This document shows, piece after piece, positions 1 through 43,183 of a stretch of DNA of 64,000 bases. The first letter of the stretch is position 1; the number at the start of each line of letters is the position of its first letter. Source of the DNA: Scylla paramamosain (taxonomy: Eukaryota; Arthropoda; Malacostraca; Decapoda; Portunidae); contig NC_087152.1 in assembly GCF_035594125.1 (NCBI RefSeq), positions 10,550,001 to 10,614,000 on the forward strand. The letters run 5' to 3'. Below the pieces are notes generated by a model. The model searched no databases. It saw only the letters and a list, made by a program, of their open reading frames with translations, and had not been told where the DNA came from. The translations under genes and the position numbers were made by a program.

Positions 1-60
1 GGGCCTTTTTCATCATTTTGGTTGCCCTTGGCCAGTGGCCCCATTGCATTTTTTTTCTGA
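1..60 (+). repeat. LINE 3'-end scrap (same family as the antisense copies)
   Basis: The stretch reading TTGCCCTTGGCCAGTGGCCCC matches, on the plus strand, the 3' terminal segment of the LINE family whose minus-strand copies end at 18814, 39001 and 57491. There the plus strand reads GCCAAGGGCAACAAAA. Only about 40 bp are recognisable. It is the only scrap of this family in plus orientation. Confidence 0.45.
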
Positions 61-220
61 AATAAATAGCCAATGTCTCAAAATTAGTGAGCTAGGATTA
101 TTTCCTTAAAACCTCAAATATTGGACCGATATTAGAAGAAATGACAAGAGAACAATAATGAAGAGAAACATGGGGGAGGCGCCGCTGGATGAAGACAGCT
201 CAACAACAGTCCGAGTCTGA

Positions 221-326
221 TTTTTTTTTTCTTTTTTTCCCCTTCTACAGGAGTTGCCGATCCAAAGGCCTGGCTCAGGAGTGATCCTGTGCCACCTGTA
301 CCATCAAGATCAAGATCAAGACCCTG
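221..326 (+). repeat. Solo 3' end of a (ATCAAG)n-tailed LINE
   Basis: A pyrimidine run is followed by a segment starting CTACAGGAGTTGCCGATCC and ending in about three ATCAAG units. It is nearly identical to the 3' end of the adjacent LINE at about 1725-1826, so the two 3' ends lie head to tail on either side of the reverse-transcriptase ORF. It is probably a severely 5'-truncated older insertion whose tail received the second one. Confidence 0.6.
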
Positions 327-1700
327 GTAACTGACTGTATATTGTCACCAACCCTTTTTAGCCTGTATACAGAGGAGCTAGCAGCCAGGATGAGAAGAAT
401 GAATGTTGGGGTAAGTGTGGGGAATGATAAAGTATGTGTGCTCCTTTATGCAGATGATGTAGTTGTTATGAGTGAATCGGCAGATGAGCTTCAAAGTTTG
501 TTGGATGTAGTGGATGGCTATGGTAAAGACTTTGGAGTAAGGTTTAGCAGTGAGAAAAGCAAAGTAATGATTGTGAATAGATCAGAGGATGAAAGTAATG
601 TGGTATGGAGACTTGGAGAGAATGAGTTGAGACAGGTGCAAGAATACAAGTACTTAGGGATGTGGATGAGTCCTAGTGGGTGTGCAAAGGCAAAGAATGA
701 AAAGATAAGTATGCTAAACCAGTGGGTAGGTCGATTGGGAAGCGCGGCAAGGATGAGAGCAAGTAAGTATGATGTGTTGAGAGAAGTGTGGAAGAGTGTG
801 GCTGTGCCATGTATAATGTATGGTATGGATGTGATTGCATGGAATGAAAGTGAAATTGATAAGTTAGAAGTGGGCCAGAACAAAGTAGCAAGGATGGCAC
901 TGAGTGCACCGAGGTGCACAGCAGTTGAAGCCTTGAGAGGTGACATGGGATGGAGCACCTTCAGAGAAAGACTGACAAAAGCCACACTTAGGTACAAGAT
1001 TAGGCTTGAGAGAATGGATGATGCAAGAATAGCAAGGAAGGTGTACCTGTGGAATGAAAGTGGAAGCAAATGGAGGAAGAGATGCATGAGAATGACAGAC
1101 AGGAATGGATTGCAAGTTGTGTGGGCGATAAGAATGGCTGGTAGGAATCAAAATGAGCGTGAATGGGTGGTAACAAGAGGAGGAAGAGTGGGAGCCGAAT
1201 GGGATGTGAGAAAATGGAAGAATGAGATAGACAAAGAAGTGAAATGTGTGGGACTGAATGAATGGAAGAATGAGATGGAAAGAAAGAAGACCCTGGAATG
1301 GTACAAGGAGAAAGAGGCCCCGAGGTATGAAAGGTGGTATGATGGAAGCCTGGGCGGTGATCTTCTCTTCCGAGCGAGGGCACAGTGTATGGATGTGAAT
1401 GCAAGGAGTTACAGGTGGTCTGAGTCCCGCAGCAAAGTGTGCCAGATGTGTGACATGGGAGAGGATGAGACGGTGGAACATGTGGTGCTGGAGTGTGTGC
1501 AGTATGCCAGAGACAGGAATGAGATGATGCAAGTGATACTGACTGAGTTAGGGCATGATAGGAATGAAAGAGTGGAGAAGACAGGAAAGGAATGGATGGT
1601 GTTGTTGCTGGGACTGTGTAGAGAGGCGAATGAAAGGATGATTGAGGCGGTGAAAGAGTTTCTGGAGAGAATGTGGCGTGCCAGGTGTATGAACAATTAG
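324..1700 (+). CDS. Reverse transcriptase, C-terminal portion (LINE, 5'-truncated)
   Basis: A single open frame of about 450 codons begins inside the RT domain. The usual motif CILSPTLFSLY comes first, followed by the catalytic YADD box about 33 residues later and the thumb and connection region. A Cys/His motif (CQMCDMGEDETVEHVVLEC, about residue 365 from the 342 start) is typical of non-LTR retrotransposon C termini. There is no stop or frameshift over this length, so the insertion is fairly young. The endonuclease and the first RT blocks are missing, so it cannot be autonomous. There is no host start codon, and the in-frame sequence begins at the truncation point. Confidence 0.8.
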   Translation: MVTDCILSPTLFSLYTEELAARMRRMNVGVSVGNDKVCVLLYADDVVVMSESADELQSLLDVVDGYGKDFGVRFSSEKSKVMIVNRSEDESNVVWRLGENELRQVQEYKYLGMWMSPSGCAKAKNEKISMLNQWVGRLGSAARMRASKYDVLREVWKSVAVPCIMYGMDVIAWNESEIDKLEVGQNKVARMALSAPRCTAVEALRGDMGWSTFRERLTKATLRYKIRLERMDDARIARKVYLWNESGSKWRKRCMRMTDRNGLQVVWAIRMAGRNQNEREWVVTRGGRVGAEWDVRKWKNEIDKEVKCVGLNEWKNEMERKKTLEWYKEKEAPRYERWYDGSLGGDLLFRARAQCMDVNARSYRWSESRSKVCQMCDMGEDETVEHVVLECVQYARDRNEMMQVILTELGHDRNERVEKTGKEWMVLLLGLCREANERMIEAVKEFLERMWRARCMNN

Positions 1701-1826
1701 GATAGAGGATGCTGTTCGTTTCTCTTTTTTTTTTTCCCCCTTTCTACAGGAGTTGCCGATCCAAAGGCCTGGCTCAGGAGTGATCCTGTGCCACCTGTAC
1801 CATCAAGATCAAGATCAAGATCCCTG
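324..1826 (+). mobile_element. 5'-truncated non-LTR retrotransposon (LINE), (ATCAAG)n tail
   Basis: This is the 3' half of a LINE. It opens inside the reverse-transcriptase domain, runs to the stop at 1698-1700, and then has a short 3' UTR with a pyrimidine run and an ATCAAG simple-repeat tail. 5' truncation with an intact 3' end is the usual product of target-primed reverse transcription. The tail lies about 200 bp upstream of the MED23 start codon, in the same orientation. The clade was not assigned. Confidence 0.8.
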
Positions 1827-2026
1827 TGTAAACAACCCAGGTGCTAGGCGTCCTAGGGAGGAGAAACAGTGTTTGCATCATATTTGTTACTAATACACAA
1901 GGTTTATTAGCACCATATCGTGACTGGAGGATACAAGAGACATAATACATCGGGATGGGGCCGGGGGCGGAATGACTGTGTAACAAGGCTAGACAGACGC
2001 ACTGATATGTCCTGGTGACCGCTGCC
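1827..2026 (+). promoter_or_regulatory. Probable MED23 promoter / 5' UTR
   Basis: About 200 bp lie between the LINE tail and the MED23 start codon. The stretch is less AT-rich than its surroundings and contains a GC-box-like GGGGGCGG near 1962. No TATA box is obvious. The boundary between promoter and 5' UTR cannot be seen without transcript data. The role is inferred from position only. Confidence 0.35.
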
Positions 2027-34020
<31,994 letters not shown>

Positions 34021-34195
34021 AGAAAACAAGCAATTTGGCATGCAGCATGGTCCAGCTGAAGAAAGTGCCGGCTTTATAGACTGAAAGGAAAAATGTCTAA
34101 TAGCCCGTTACCCAATATTAAGCATTAAACCTCTTGTTACTACACATTTGACATGTTCCACATATTCCTGTGTATGTGGAAGTTTAATTTAAAAA

Positions 34196-34201
34196 AATAA
34201 A
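34196..34201 (+). terminator. Candidate MED23 polyadenylation signal
   Basis: The hexamer AATAAA lies 176 bp past the stop codon. It is the first canonical signal downstream; usage is unproven. Confidence 0.5.
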
Positions 34202-34737
34202 CACAAGATTATCTTGGTAGAATGTCATTCACCAGGGTGTTCCACTTATTACTGAAATAAGGTGGACACTGATATTTTAGCTACCATCAAGTAGATAGGT
34301 TTTATAGGCTAAGATTTTTTCTTCCATCTTATGGATATGTAATTTATACTTTTATAGTGCTATTGTACAAATTTAGAAAAAATATAAGTAATTACAGCAT
34401 ATTTCATGTATCAAAGATCAATACACAGTTGACCTTTGAATCAAAAAACTTTTAGGAAATAAGAAGTTCATAGTAGAGGGTCTGATAATTCAAAGAAAAT
34501 GGAAGAGTATGTAACTAAGCATCATGCATGGTCAGAAAAAAATTTCATACTTTGCTCTAAAAAATATGGCTAGACAAGAATACCTGTAAAAAATGTCAAA
34601 TAAACATGTGAAATATTTGTGAATGTTTTTCCATAAGGCAAAGAATTATGTGTGCATATGGCAATGTGGTATTTTCCATAAAGCAATAGGATCAATATAC
34701 AATTTATAGAGAATAAAGGCATGTTGCAGTGATGTAC

Positions 34738-34741
<4 letters not shown>

Positions 34742-34802
<61 letters not shown>
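34742..34802 (+). repeat. (TA)n microsatellite
   Basis: About 30 TA units downstream of MED23. Confidence 0.97.
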
Positions 34803-34806
<4 letters not shown>

Positions 34807-34966
34807 ACAAATCAAACATGACAGGTTTTAAGTACAAGTGATATTAGCAACCAGTTGGGCCCCCGAATGCAAAGAGAATATGGATATTACAGGAGTGAAT
34901 CTTGAGTAGTTCTGTCGTACAAATGTATACTTACACCTCCAAGCTGCCCTTCTAACCCCATCCCCC

Positions 34967-34972
<6 letters not shown>

Positions 34973-35042
<70 letters not shown>
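34973..35042 (+). repeat. (CT)n microsatellite
   Basis: About 35 CT units. Confidence 0.97.
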
Positions 35043-35047
<5 letters not shown>

Positions 35048-35889
35048 GCAGTGGACTGAAAGCTACAGTTAATCAGATATCAATAAAAAAATATATAATA
35101 AAAAAATGCCTTATAATTATTACATTAATTAAGCCCATACCAAAAAGTATTTAGACATATAGAGCTGCAAAACATTTATACATTGGTTACCTTGAATCAT
35201 CCCATCAGCTGGTGAAGGGAGGTATGGCAGACTGTTTACTTTTAATAAGTACTCTGTATACTAGGACAGAGACCTTGGTTTTAGATTCAGAGAGACTGAC
35301 AGGTATAGACGTATTGCTTCCCACCTCCTGTGTTTGGACAATGCTCTCACAGTAGCTTGCAGGGTGCCTGTCATTCCTGTGATCCAACATCACTGGAATA
35401 GTGGTGTTTCACTGGTACTGCAGGAGATAAAAGGTTAATATCTATGCTGCAGGACAAGAATGGCCAACCAGCTGCTACCATGACCCACACCCAAGGCTAA
35501 GGACTGTTCCTTTGCTGTCCCACAACGGACCTGCTCTCTATTACTAATATCTAAGGTCTTGCCTCCACTGGCTAAAGACAAGACCAGTAGGGAGACCAAA
35601 GATCTGGGCCTGTATTTGTAATGAAGTTATGAACTTGTCATAATTGTCATAACAAAATCAATCATAATTTTTGTCAAATGACAATCATGACTATGACTAT
35701 GACTATCATAACCATTTCTATCATACAGAATACAGCATTGGCAAATCTTAGAAAGAGGAGCCCTGCTATATTTACTTGCTAATATTTATTAAATGATGAA
35801 ATAATGGTTAATAAATGAGATACTCATACCAAAAAAAACAACTAAAACAAGAGAAACAGAAATAGTTAATAATATCCTGTTGAAATCAT

Positions 35890-38330
35890 GTGATATGAAC
35901 TCAAGTAGCAAAAAAATACAGCTGCCTGGAAAATATACAGTCAAAGAAAGGAGGAAATACAGAAGCAGGCAGGGAGTTCCAGAGCTTACCAGAAAAAGGG
36001 ATGAATGACTGAGAATACTGGTTAACTCTTGCATTAAAGAGGCGGACAGAATAGGGGTGAGAGAATGAAGAAAGTCTTCTGCAGTGAGGCCTAGGGAGGA
36101 GGGGAGGCATGCAGTTAGCAAGATCAGAAGAGCAGTTAGTATGAAAATAGAAGATATGAAGTATGAAAGTAGAAGATAGCAAGAGATGCAACATTGCGGC
36201 AGTGAGAAAGAGGCTGAAGACAGTCAGTTACGGGAGAGGAGTTGAGGAGATGAAAATTGTTAGATTCCACCCTACATGGAAGAGTGGTATGAAGCATACT
36301 CAATACAAGGACAGATAAGGTCCTGGGGGAGCTGGGGGGAATAGGAAAAACTGGCAGAGATGATTCAGAACTTCACAGAAAGCTACTTTAGTTGAAGATG
36401 AGATGTGAAGTTTTCAGTTTAGATTATAAGTAAAAGACAGACCAAGGATGTTCAATGTAGATGGAGACAGTTGAGTGTCACCGAAAAAGATGAGATAGTT
36501 GTCTGGAAGGTTGTGTCAAGTTGATAGATGAAGGAATTGAGTTTTTGTGGCATTGAACAATACTAAGTTTGCTCTGCCCCAATCAGAAATTTTTGAGAGA
36601 TCACAAGTCAGGTGTTCCATGGCTTCCTTGCATGAACTGTTTACTTCTTGAAGGGTTGGAAGTCTATGAAAAGATGTGGAAAAGTGCAGGTGGTATCATC
36701 AGTGTTGGAGTGGATAGGACAAGATCACTAATGAATAATAAGAGTGGGTGACAGGATAGAACCCTGAGGAACATCACTATGGGATTTAGGAGAACAGTGA
36801 CCGTTTACAACAGGAGCAATAGAACAGTCGGAAAGAAAACTTGAGATGAAGTTACAAAGAGAAGGATAGAAGCTGTAGGAGGGTAGTTTGGAAATCAAAG
36901 CTTTGTGCCAGACTCTATCAAAAGCTTTTAATATGTCTAAGGCAACAGCAAAAGTTTCCCCAAAATCTCTAAAAGAAGATGACCAAGACTCAGTTAGGAA
37001 AGCCAGATCACCAGTAGAGCAACCTTGATGAAACCATACTGGTGATCAGATAGAAGGTTGTGAAGTGATAATGTTTAAGAATTTTCCTGTTGAGGATAGA
37101 TTAAAAAACTTTACATAGACAAGAAATTAAAGCAAAAGGACAGTAGTTTAAGGGATTAGAATGGTCACCCTTTTTAGGAATGGGCTGAATGTAGGCAAAC
37201 TTCCAGCAAGAAGGAAAGGTATATAATGATAAACAGAGTTGAAGGGGTTTGACTAGGCAAGATGCAAACACAGAATCAGAGTTTCAGAGAACAATAGGAG
37301 AGACCCCATCAAGTCTATAAGCATTCTAAGGGTTTAGGCCAGTGAGGGCATAGAAAGCATCACTGTGAAGGATCTTAACACTTTCATTGCTAAATACTCA
37401 CAGCGAGCAGTAGCGTCACTTGCTGGTGGAGCTAAGTGCTTGCTGCAACTTCTAATCACACTTAAATTTCCCACATATGAGCGTGTTCCAACAACATGTT
37501 ATGAGCCACTTCTCACCATAGCACTGCCAACTCAGTGGGTTTTCCCCTAATTTTAATGGAAAATCATATCAACCTACCATGAAAAATCAATGGACGAGTA
37601 ACTGGTGGATGTTCTTGTCCAATATATAGGCATTTTTGCATAGGTTACCTATCATCTGACTTATTTTTTTATCAAGTGGATGTAAATTTTGCAGTTAGCA
37701 ACCAACACCCCTTCAAACATCACATCTACTCAGTTTCCTCAATATGGCTGGCTACCACAGTCGTGAACAAGAAGTGTTTGCAGACAACATCCATGAATGT
37801 GCCTGCAGATTTACAGATAAGACATTGTTTGCCTGTTTGAAACATTAGCTGTGATGAATAGTTTTAGATATCTATTGTGTAAACAGTGGTCAAGTCACCT
37901 AAGTGTTCCTGGGTGCAATGTCACCACCGCATAATTCACCAATGTGTAATTTTTCATGCATAATTCGTAGTAAAAGTACACAGTTTTATTGTTTTTTTCC
38001 TTCATCTTTACATTGCTATGCATTACTTCTTATCACAAAATGTACTTTTGATATCTGATCGCAGAAAAAGCTCAATAGTACATGTGAAATAATATAACAG
38101 CATACATAAAACGAATCTTAAAGATCTGTGACTCCTTTTTCCAATGGTATTTTAGTATTTTGGCTGTGATGAATAGTTTTTGAGATACAGTAGTTAAAAG
38201 AGACCCCACCCATTGGGTTGCCAGAGTGCACCTGGGGGCGGCCCACCTTCCTCACTGCACGCAATGAAAAGGTTAATGGGTAGCATGAAGTACTTCATGC
38301 TAGTAGTAGCTCTGCTCCTCCATGACTGCC
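35890..38330 (-). mobile_element. LINE copy C, decayed, split by an inserted DNA element
   Basis: Its 3' part (35890-36240) reads ANCMPPLLPRPHCRRLSSFS and related frames. The RT part continues to 37378, where the sequence is interrupted by an 894-bp element. The LINE resumes at 38277 with the segment matching GTGGCATGAAGTA of copy D and fades by about 38330. Multiple stops and frameshifts. Both element termini are lost. Confidence 0.8.
37379..38272. mobile_element. Non-autonomous piggyBac-type element (894 bp) nested in LINE copy C
   Basis: It is flanked on both sides by TTAA (37375-37378 and 38273-38276), the target duplication of piggyBac transposases. The ends are inverted repeats: CACTTTCATTGC at the left, and GCAATGAAAAGG at the right (inverse complement CCTTTTCATTGC). 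Removing it together with one TTAA restores LINE copy C by comparison with copy D (AATTTTAATACGTGGCATG). It has no open frame of useful length, so it depended on a transposase in trans. The superfamily is inferred from the TTAA and TIR form. Confidence 0.8.
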
Positions 38331-38803
38331 AGTCAATGGATTCTCAGCTGTTGCTGTGATGTCCTGTGCCCATATACATAAAAATCCCTAAAAGACTTTT
38401 AAATTTACTCCCCAGTTAAAAGTAAATGCTAAAATTGTATACAAGAAACTATAAGTTTTCTTAAGTCACTTTTAGCAAGGAGTAAAAATAAAATCTAAAC
38501 TTGCTATATGTGCTATGTTTAGCGCCTTTTGTACTTGAATGTCAAGATCATACATAAAAAATATTTAATGTTAATTTACATTTAACTTTTCAATAAAAAG
38601 GAACCAGAGTGTTGACATGTTTTAAGTGTTTGATAATGTACTGTACATGAGGCCAGTTTAGAGAACCTGTCCCAGAGATGTCATCACAACAGCATAGGTA
38701 AGGACAGCTTGCCCAAGCCAAGAAAAAGAGATAGGCAGCTCCATCAGATTAATTGGATGACACACTAGTTTCTGCTTAGTGCAAAATGATCTTCAAAATT
38801 CTG

Positions 38804-38982
38804 CTTATTCCTGCAAGCAGCTGTGGGGATGGCTGAGTTGGACTGAATGCAATTAGATTTATTAAATTACACTTACTCCCTGCAAGCAGCTGTGATATTA
38901 CTTGATAAAGTTGGGTTAAATTCAGAAGGATTTGTTAGATTGTACTTACTCCTAGCAAGGGACTATGGGGTGTGAGGGTGAG
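38804..38982 (+). repeat. Degenerate tandem repeat, about 70-bp units, left part
   Basis: Three degenerate units begin with TTATTCCTGCAAGCAGCTGT, TTACTCCCTGCAAGCAGCTG and TTACTCCTAGCAAGGGACTA. A further related unit (TTATTCCCTGCAAGGGACTG, about 42389) lies on the other side of the LINE, suggesting the array was split by the LINE insertion. Confidence 0.6.
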
Positions 38983-39092
38983 TTTTTTTTTTTTTTTTTT
39001 TATGTAGGAAGGATACTGGCCAAGGGCAACAAAAATCTAATAAAAAAAATGCCCACTGAAATGCCAGTCCCATAAAAGGGTCAAAGCAGTGG

Positions 39093-39518
39093 TCAAAAAT
39101 TGGTGGATAAGTGTCTTGAAACCTCCTTCTTGAAGGAATTCAACTCATAGGAAGGTGGAAATACAGAAGCAGGCAGGGAGTTCCAGAGTTTACCAGAGAA
39201 AGGGATAAATGATTGAGAATACTGGTTAACTCTTGCATTAGAGAGGTGGACAGAATAGGGGTGAGAGAAAGAAGAAAGTCTTGTGCAGCGAGGCCGCGGA
39301 AGGAGGGGAGGCATGCAGTTAGCAAGATCAGAAGAGCAGTTGGCATGAAAATAGCGGTAGAAGACAGCTAGATATGCAACATTGCGGCGGTGAGAGAGGG
39401 GCTGAAGACAGTCAGTTAGAGGAGAGGAGTTGATGAGACGAAAAGCTTTTGATTCCACCCTGTCTAGAAGAGCAGTATGAGTGGAACCCCCCAGACATGT
39501 GAAGCATACTCCATACAT
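39093..39518 (-). pseudogene. LINE copy D ORF, C-terminal region
   Basis: This is the continuation of the LINE polyprotein after the RT, in a shifted frame. It carries LLDRVESKAFRLINSSPLTD, ANCMPPLLPRPRCTRLSSFS and LWNSLPASVFPPSYELNSFK, ending FKKEVSRHLSTNF. The NSLPxxVFP then FKxxxxxHL form is common at the C termini of non-LTR retrotransposon proteins. The frame break from the RT segment lies near 39540-39583. Confidence 0.8.
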
Positions 39519-39582
39519 GGACGGATAAGGCCCTTGTACAGAGTTAGCAGCTGGGGGGGTGAGAAAAACTGGCGGAGATGTC

Positions 39583-40791
39583 TCAGAACACCAACTTCAT
39601 AGAAGCTGTTTTAGCTAGAGATGAGATGTGAAGTTTCCAGTTCAGATTATAAGTAAAGGACAGACCGAGGATGTTCAGTGTAGAAGAGGGGGACAGTTGA
39701 GTGTCATTGAAGAAGAGGGGAAGGTTGTGTCGAGTTGATAGATGGAGGAATTGAGTTTTTGAGGCATTGAACAATACCAAGTTTGCTCTGCCCCAATCAG
39801 AAATTTTAGAAAGATCAGAAGTCAGGCGTTCTGTGGCTTCCCTGCGTGATATGTTTACCTCCTGAAGGGTTGGACGTCTATGAAAAGACGTGGAAAAGTG
39901 CAGGGTGGTATCATCAGCATAGGAGTGGATAGGACAAGAAGTTTGGTTTAGAAGATCATTAATGAATAATAAGAAGAGAGTGGGTGACAGGACAGAACCC
40001 TGAGGAACACCACTGTTAATAGATTTAGGAGAAGAACAGTGACCGTCTACCACAGCAGCAATAGAATGGTCAGAAAGGAAACTTGAGATGAAGTTACAGA
40101 GAGAAGGATAGAAACTGTAGGAGGGTAGTTTGGAAGTCAAAGCTTTGTGCCAGACTCTATCAAAGGCTTTTGATATGTCCAAGGCAACAGCAAAAGTTTC
40201 ACCAAAGTCTCTAAAAGAGGATGACCAAGACTCAGTAAGGAAAGCCAGAAGATCACCAGTAGAGCGGCCTTGACGGAACCCATACTGGCGATCAGATAGA
40301 AGGTTGTGAAGTGATAGATGTTTAAGAATCTTCCTGTTGAGGATAGATTCAAAAACTTTAGATAAGCAGGAAATTAAAGCAATAGGACGGTAGTTTGAGG
40401 GATTAGAGCGGTCACCCTTTTTAGGAACAGGTTGAATGTAGGCAAACTTCCAGCAAGAAGGAAAGGTAGATGTTGACAGACAGAGCTGAAAGAGTTTGAC
40501 TAGGCAAGGTGCAAGCACAGAGGCACAGTTTTGGAGAACAATAGGAGGGACCCCATCAGTTCCATAAGCCTTCCGAGGGTTTAGGCCAGCGAGGGCATGG
40601 AAAACATCATTGCGAAGAATTTTAATACGTGGCATGAAGTAGTCAGAGGGTGGAGGAGAGGGAGGAACAAGCCCAGAATCGTCCAAGGTAGAGTTTCTAG
40701 CAAAGGTTTGAGCAGAGTTCAGCTTTAGAAATAGATGTGATAGCAGTGGTGCCATCTGGTTGAAGTAGAGGAGGGAAAGAAGAAGAAGCAA
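39583..40791 (-). pseudogene. LINE copy D reverse transcriptase
   Basis: This is an RT segment of about 400 codons with blocks in order: [86 protein letters not shown], and the catalytic SYADDTTLHFS (about residue 290). All RT landmarks are intact, but the segment is out of frame with both the endonuclease upstream and the C-terminal region downstream. It is therefore inactive as a single protein. Confidence 0.9.
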
Positions 40792-42037
40792 AGTTATTGG
40801 AGATATTTTTGGCTAGATGCCAGAAATCACGAGGGGAGTTAGATCTTGAAAGGTTTTGACATTTTCTGTTAATGAAGGAGTTTTTGGCTAGTTGGAGAAC
40901 AGACTTGGCATGGTTCTGGGCAGAAATATAAAGTGCATGAGATTCTGGTGATGGAAGGCTTAAGTACCTTTTGTGGGCCACCTCTCTATCATGTATAGCA
41001 CGAGAACAAGCTGTGCTAAACCAAGGTTTAGAAGGTTTAGGACGAGAAAAAGAGTGAGGAATGTACGCCTTCATGCCAGACACTATCACCTCTGTTATGC
41101 GCTCAGCACACAAAGACAGGTCTCTGACACGGAAGCAGTACTCATTCCAAGGAAAATCAGCAAAATACCTCCTCATGTCCCCCCAATTAGCAGAGGCAAA
41201 ACGCCAGAGGCACCTTCGCTTAGGGGGAACCTGAGGAGGGATTAGAGTGATAGGACAAGATAAAGATATGAGATTGTGATCGGAGGAGCCCAACGGAGAA
41301 GAAAGGGTGACAGCATAAGCAGAAGGATTAGAGGTCAGGAAAAGGTCAAGAATGTTGGGCGTATCTCCAAGACGGTCAGGAATACGAGTAGGGTGTTGCA
41401 CCAATTGCTCTAGATCATGGAAGATAGCAAAGTTGTAGGCTAGTTCACCAGGATGGTCAGTGAAGGGAGAGGAAAGCCAAAGCTGGTGGTGAACATTGAA
41501 GTCTCCAAGAATGGAGATCTCTGCAAAAGGGAAGAGGGTCAGAATGTGCTCCACTTTGGAAGTTACTTAGTCAAAGAATTTCTTATAGTCAGAGGAGTTA
41601 GGAGAGAGGTATACAGCACAGATAAATTTAGTATGAGAATGACTCTGTAGTCGTAACCAGATGGTGGAAAACTCGGAAGATTCAAGAGCGTGGGCACAAG
41701 AGCAGGTTAAGTCATTGCGCACATAAACGCAGCATCCAGCTTTGGATCGAAAATGAGGATAGAGAAAGTAGGAGGGAACAGAAAAGGGGCTACTGTCAGT
41801 TGCCTCAGACACCTGAATTTCAGTGAGGAAAAGAAGATGAGGTTTAGAAGAGGAGAGGTGGTGTTCTACAGATTGAAAATTAGATCTTAGACCGCGAATG
41901 TTGCAGAAGTTAATGAAGAAAAAGTTGAGGGGGGTGTCAAGACACTTAGGGTCGTCAACGGAAAGGCAGTCCGACCTGGGGACATTTATGGTCCCCTCCC
42001 CAGATGGGGACTCCGAGGCTGGTGTAGGAGTCGCCAT
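40697..42037 (-). pseudogene. LINE copy D apurinic-type endonuclease region, one internal stop
   Basis: The start is the ATG at 42037 (MATPTPASESPSGEG). Endonuclease motifs in order: FCNIRGLRSNF, FLTEIQVS (catalytic Glu), [24 protein letters not shown] (Asp/Asn pair) and SSDHNLI (catalytic Asp-His). A stop at 41567-41569 follows KKFFD; copy A still has a sense codon there. Reading resumes in the same frame to 40697, where a frameshift leads into the RT segment. Confidence 0.85.
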
Positions 42038-42442
42038 GAGTTTAAAATTTTTGAGTGAAGGGTGTGTGTGTTATTAGGTGCTTGTAGTTTCGTGTGGAGG
42101 AAGAGAGTTGTCTTTAGAGGGCAGGCTGTGACTGCCCCCTTGTGTTGTGAGACACAAAGGGAAACGTTCAGTGAGGTCACAGCTGGGTTTAATGATAAGT
42201 TCACAGCACCCCCTGAACAGTGCTTTAGACCTCACTGGGAGTAATTATCGTTTCGGCAGGTGTCTACTGCCTCCTCCTTATATCAAGTTGAATGCAAAAA
42301 AAAAGATAAGTTAAATTCCAGTTACTTGGACTGTGTGGTGACAGATTAACTTAGTTTGCATGAAAAAAAAAAAAATTATATTCCATTTATTCCCTGCAAG
42401 GGACTGATATGATTGAGTTAGGTATTGGATCAATTTATTATC

Positions 42443-42445
<3 letters not shown>

Positions 42446-42490
<45 letters not shown>
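42446..42490 (+). repeat. (AC)n microsatellite
   Basis: About 21 AC units with one interruption. Confidence 0.95.
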
Positions 42491-42687
42491 ACCAAAGCAC
42501 AATTTAAAATTGATTTTGGTGTCATGAGCTACACCTGCATTTCACAATTAGTTGTATTTCATGCCTTACTTATATATTCTACCCCCTAATCTCTTAGTGC
42601 AATAATTCTTTTATGTGTGCCATCAGTACAACAGATGACAGTGGGGAGTCCTACAGCTTACATAACGTGTTTGTCTCATCTTAATAT

Positions 42688-42690
<3 letters not shown>

Positions 42691-42764
<74 letters not shown>
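42691..42764 (+). repeat. (GA)n microsatellite
   Basis: About 37 GA units. Confidence 0.97.
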
Positions 42765-42768
<4 letters not shown>

Positions 42769-42991
42769 GTGATGCCGTGTAGTGCGTGAGCCTTAAGGGT
42801 TCTGGCTGATGGTTGGCTGCATTGTACCGAAGTTATGGTTTTTATCTCATCTTAGCAGTGCGACTCTATAGTGCATTCCTCACAAGTTCTATAACCTATA
42901 GAATGTCACGAAGGGCAGGTAGAACTCTCTCGATCAGCTGAGCATCACTATTCTCTCGTAGGATGCCTGTCCATTGCCAAAAAGTGAAGTG

Positions 42992-43183
42992 TTGGGCTGT
43001 AATCCTGCTGCCTAAAAGTTATTTTAGGCGCTTATGAGTACCCCTCACCACTCCTAGTTGCTTAAGTCTTTTAGGTCATAAAAGTGAATATGTATCATCT
43101 TTAAGGTACTTTTGGCAGCAAAAGTAAATCTGGTCACTGAAAGTACTTTTAGCCTGTTAAAAATATTTATGTATACGGGCCCT
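42992..43183. mobile_element. Small MITE candidate (about 190 bp), GGGC termini
   Basis: It begins GGGCTGTAATCCTGC and ends GTATACGGGCCC, whose inverse complement begins GGGCCCGTATAC. The interior has repeated AAAAGTACTTTTAGCC-type palindromes. A related edge (GCCCATATACATAAAAATCC) occurs at about 38369. No clear target duplication. Confidence 0.4.

Larger units (their letters stand above)
34202..35888. other. Intergenic, AT-rich, no gene seen
   Basis: A (TA)n tract at 34742-34802, a (CT)n tract at 34973-35042, and a possible small MITE edge near 35605 (GGGCCTGTATTTGTAATG). Only short spurious frames. Confidence 0.6.
38983..42285 (-). mobile_element. LINE copy D, near full length (3.3 kb), APE endonuclease + RT, poly(A) tail
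   Basis: It has an 18-nt T run (the minus-strand poly(A) tail), then a 3' UTR of about 90 bp. Upstream on the minus strand lie a C-terminal region (39518-39093), reverse transcriptase (40791-39583), endonuclease (42037-40697 with one stop) and an untranslated 5' region of about 200 bp reaching about 42285. There is one nonsense change and at least two frameshifts. A target duplication was not identified. By overall organisation it resembles the Jockey/CR1 group; the clade is uncertain. Confidence 0.85.

Noticed and set aside
518..1696. Long minus-strand frames opposite the RT ORF (518-1087, 864-1532, 1409-1696)
   Set aside because: They are shadows of the plus-strand reverse-transcriptase frame; the composition is an artefact of the opposite strand.
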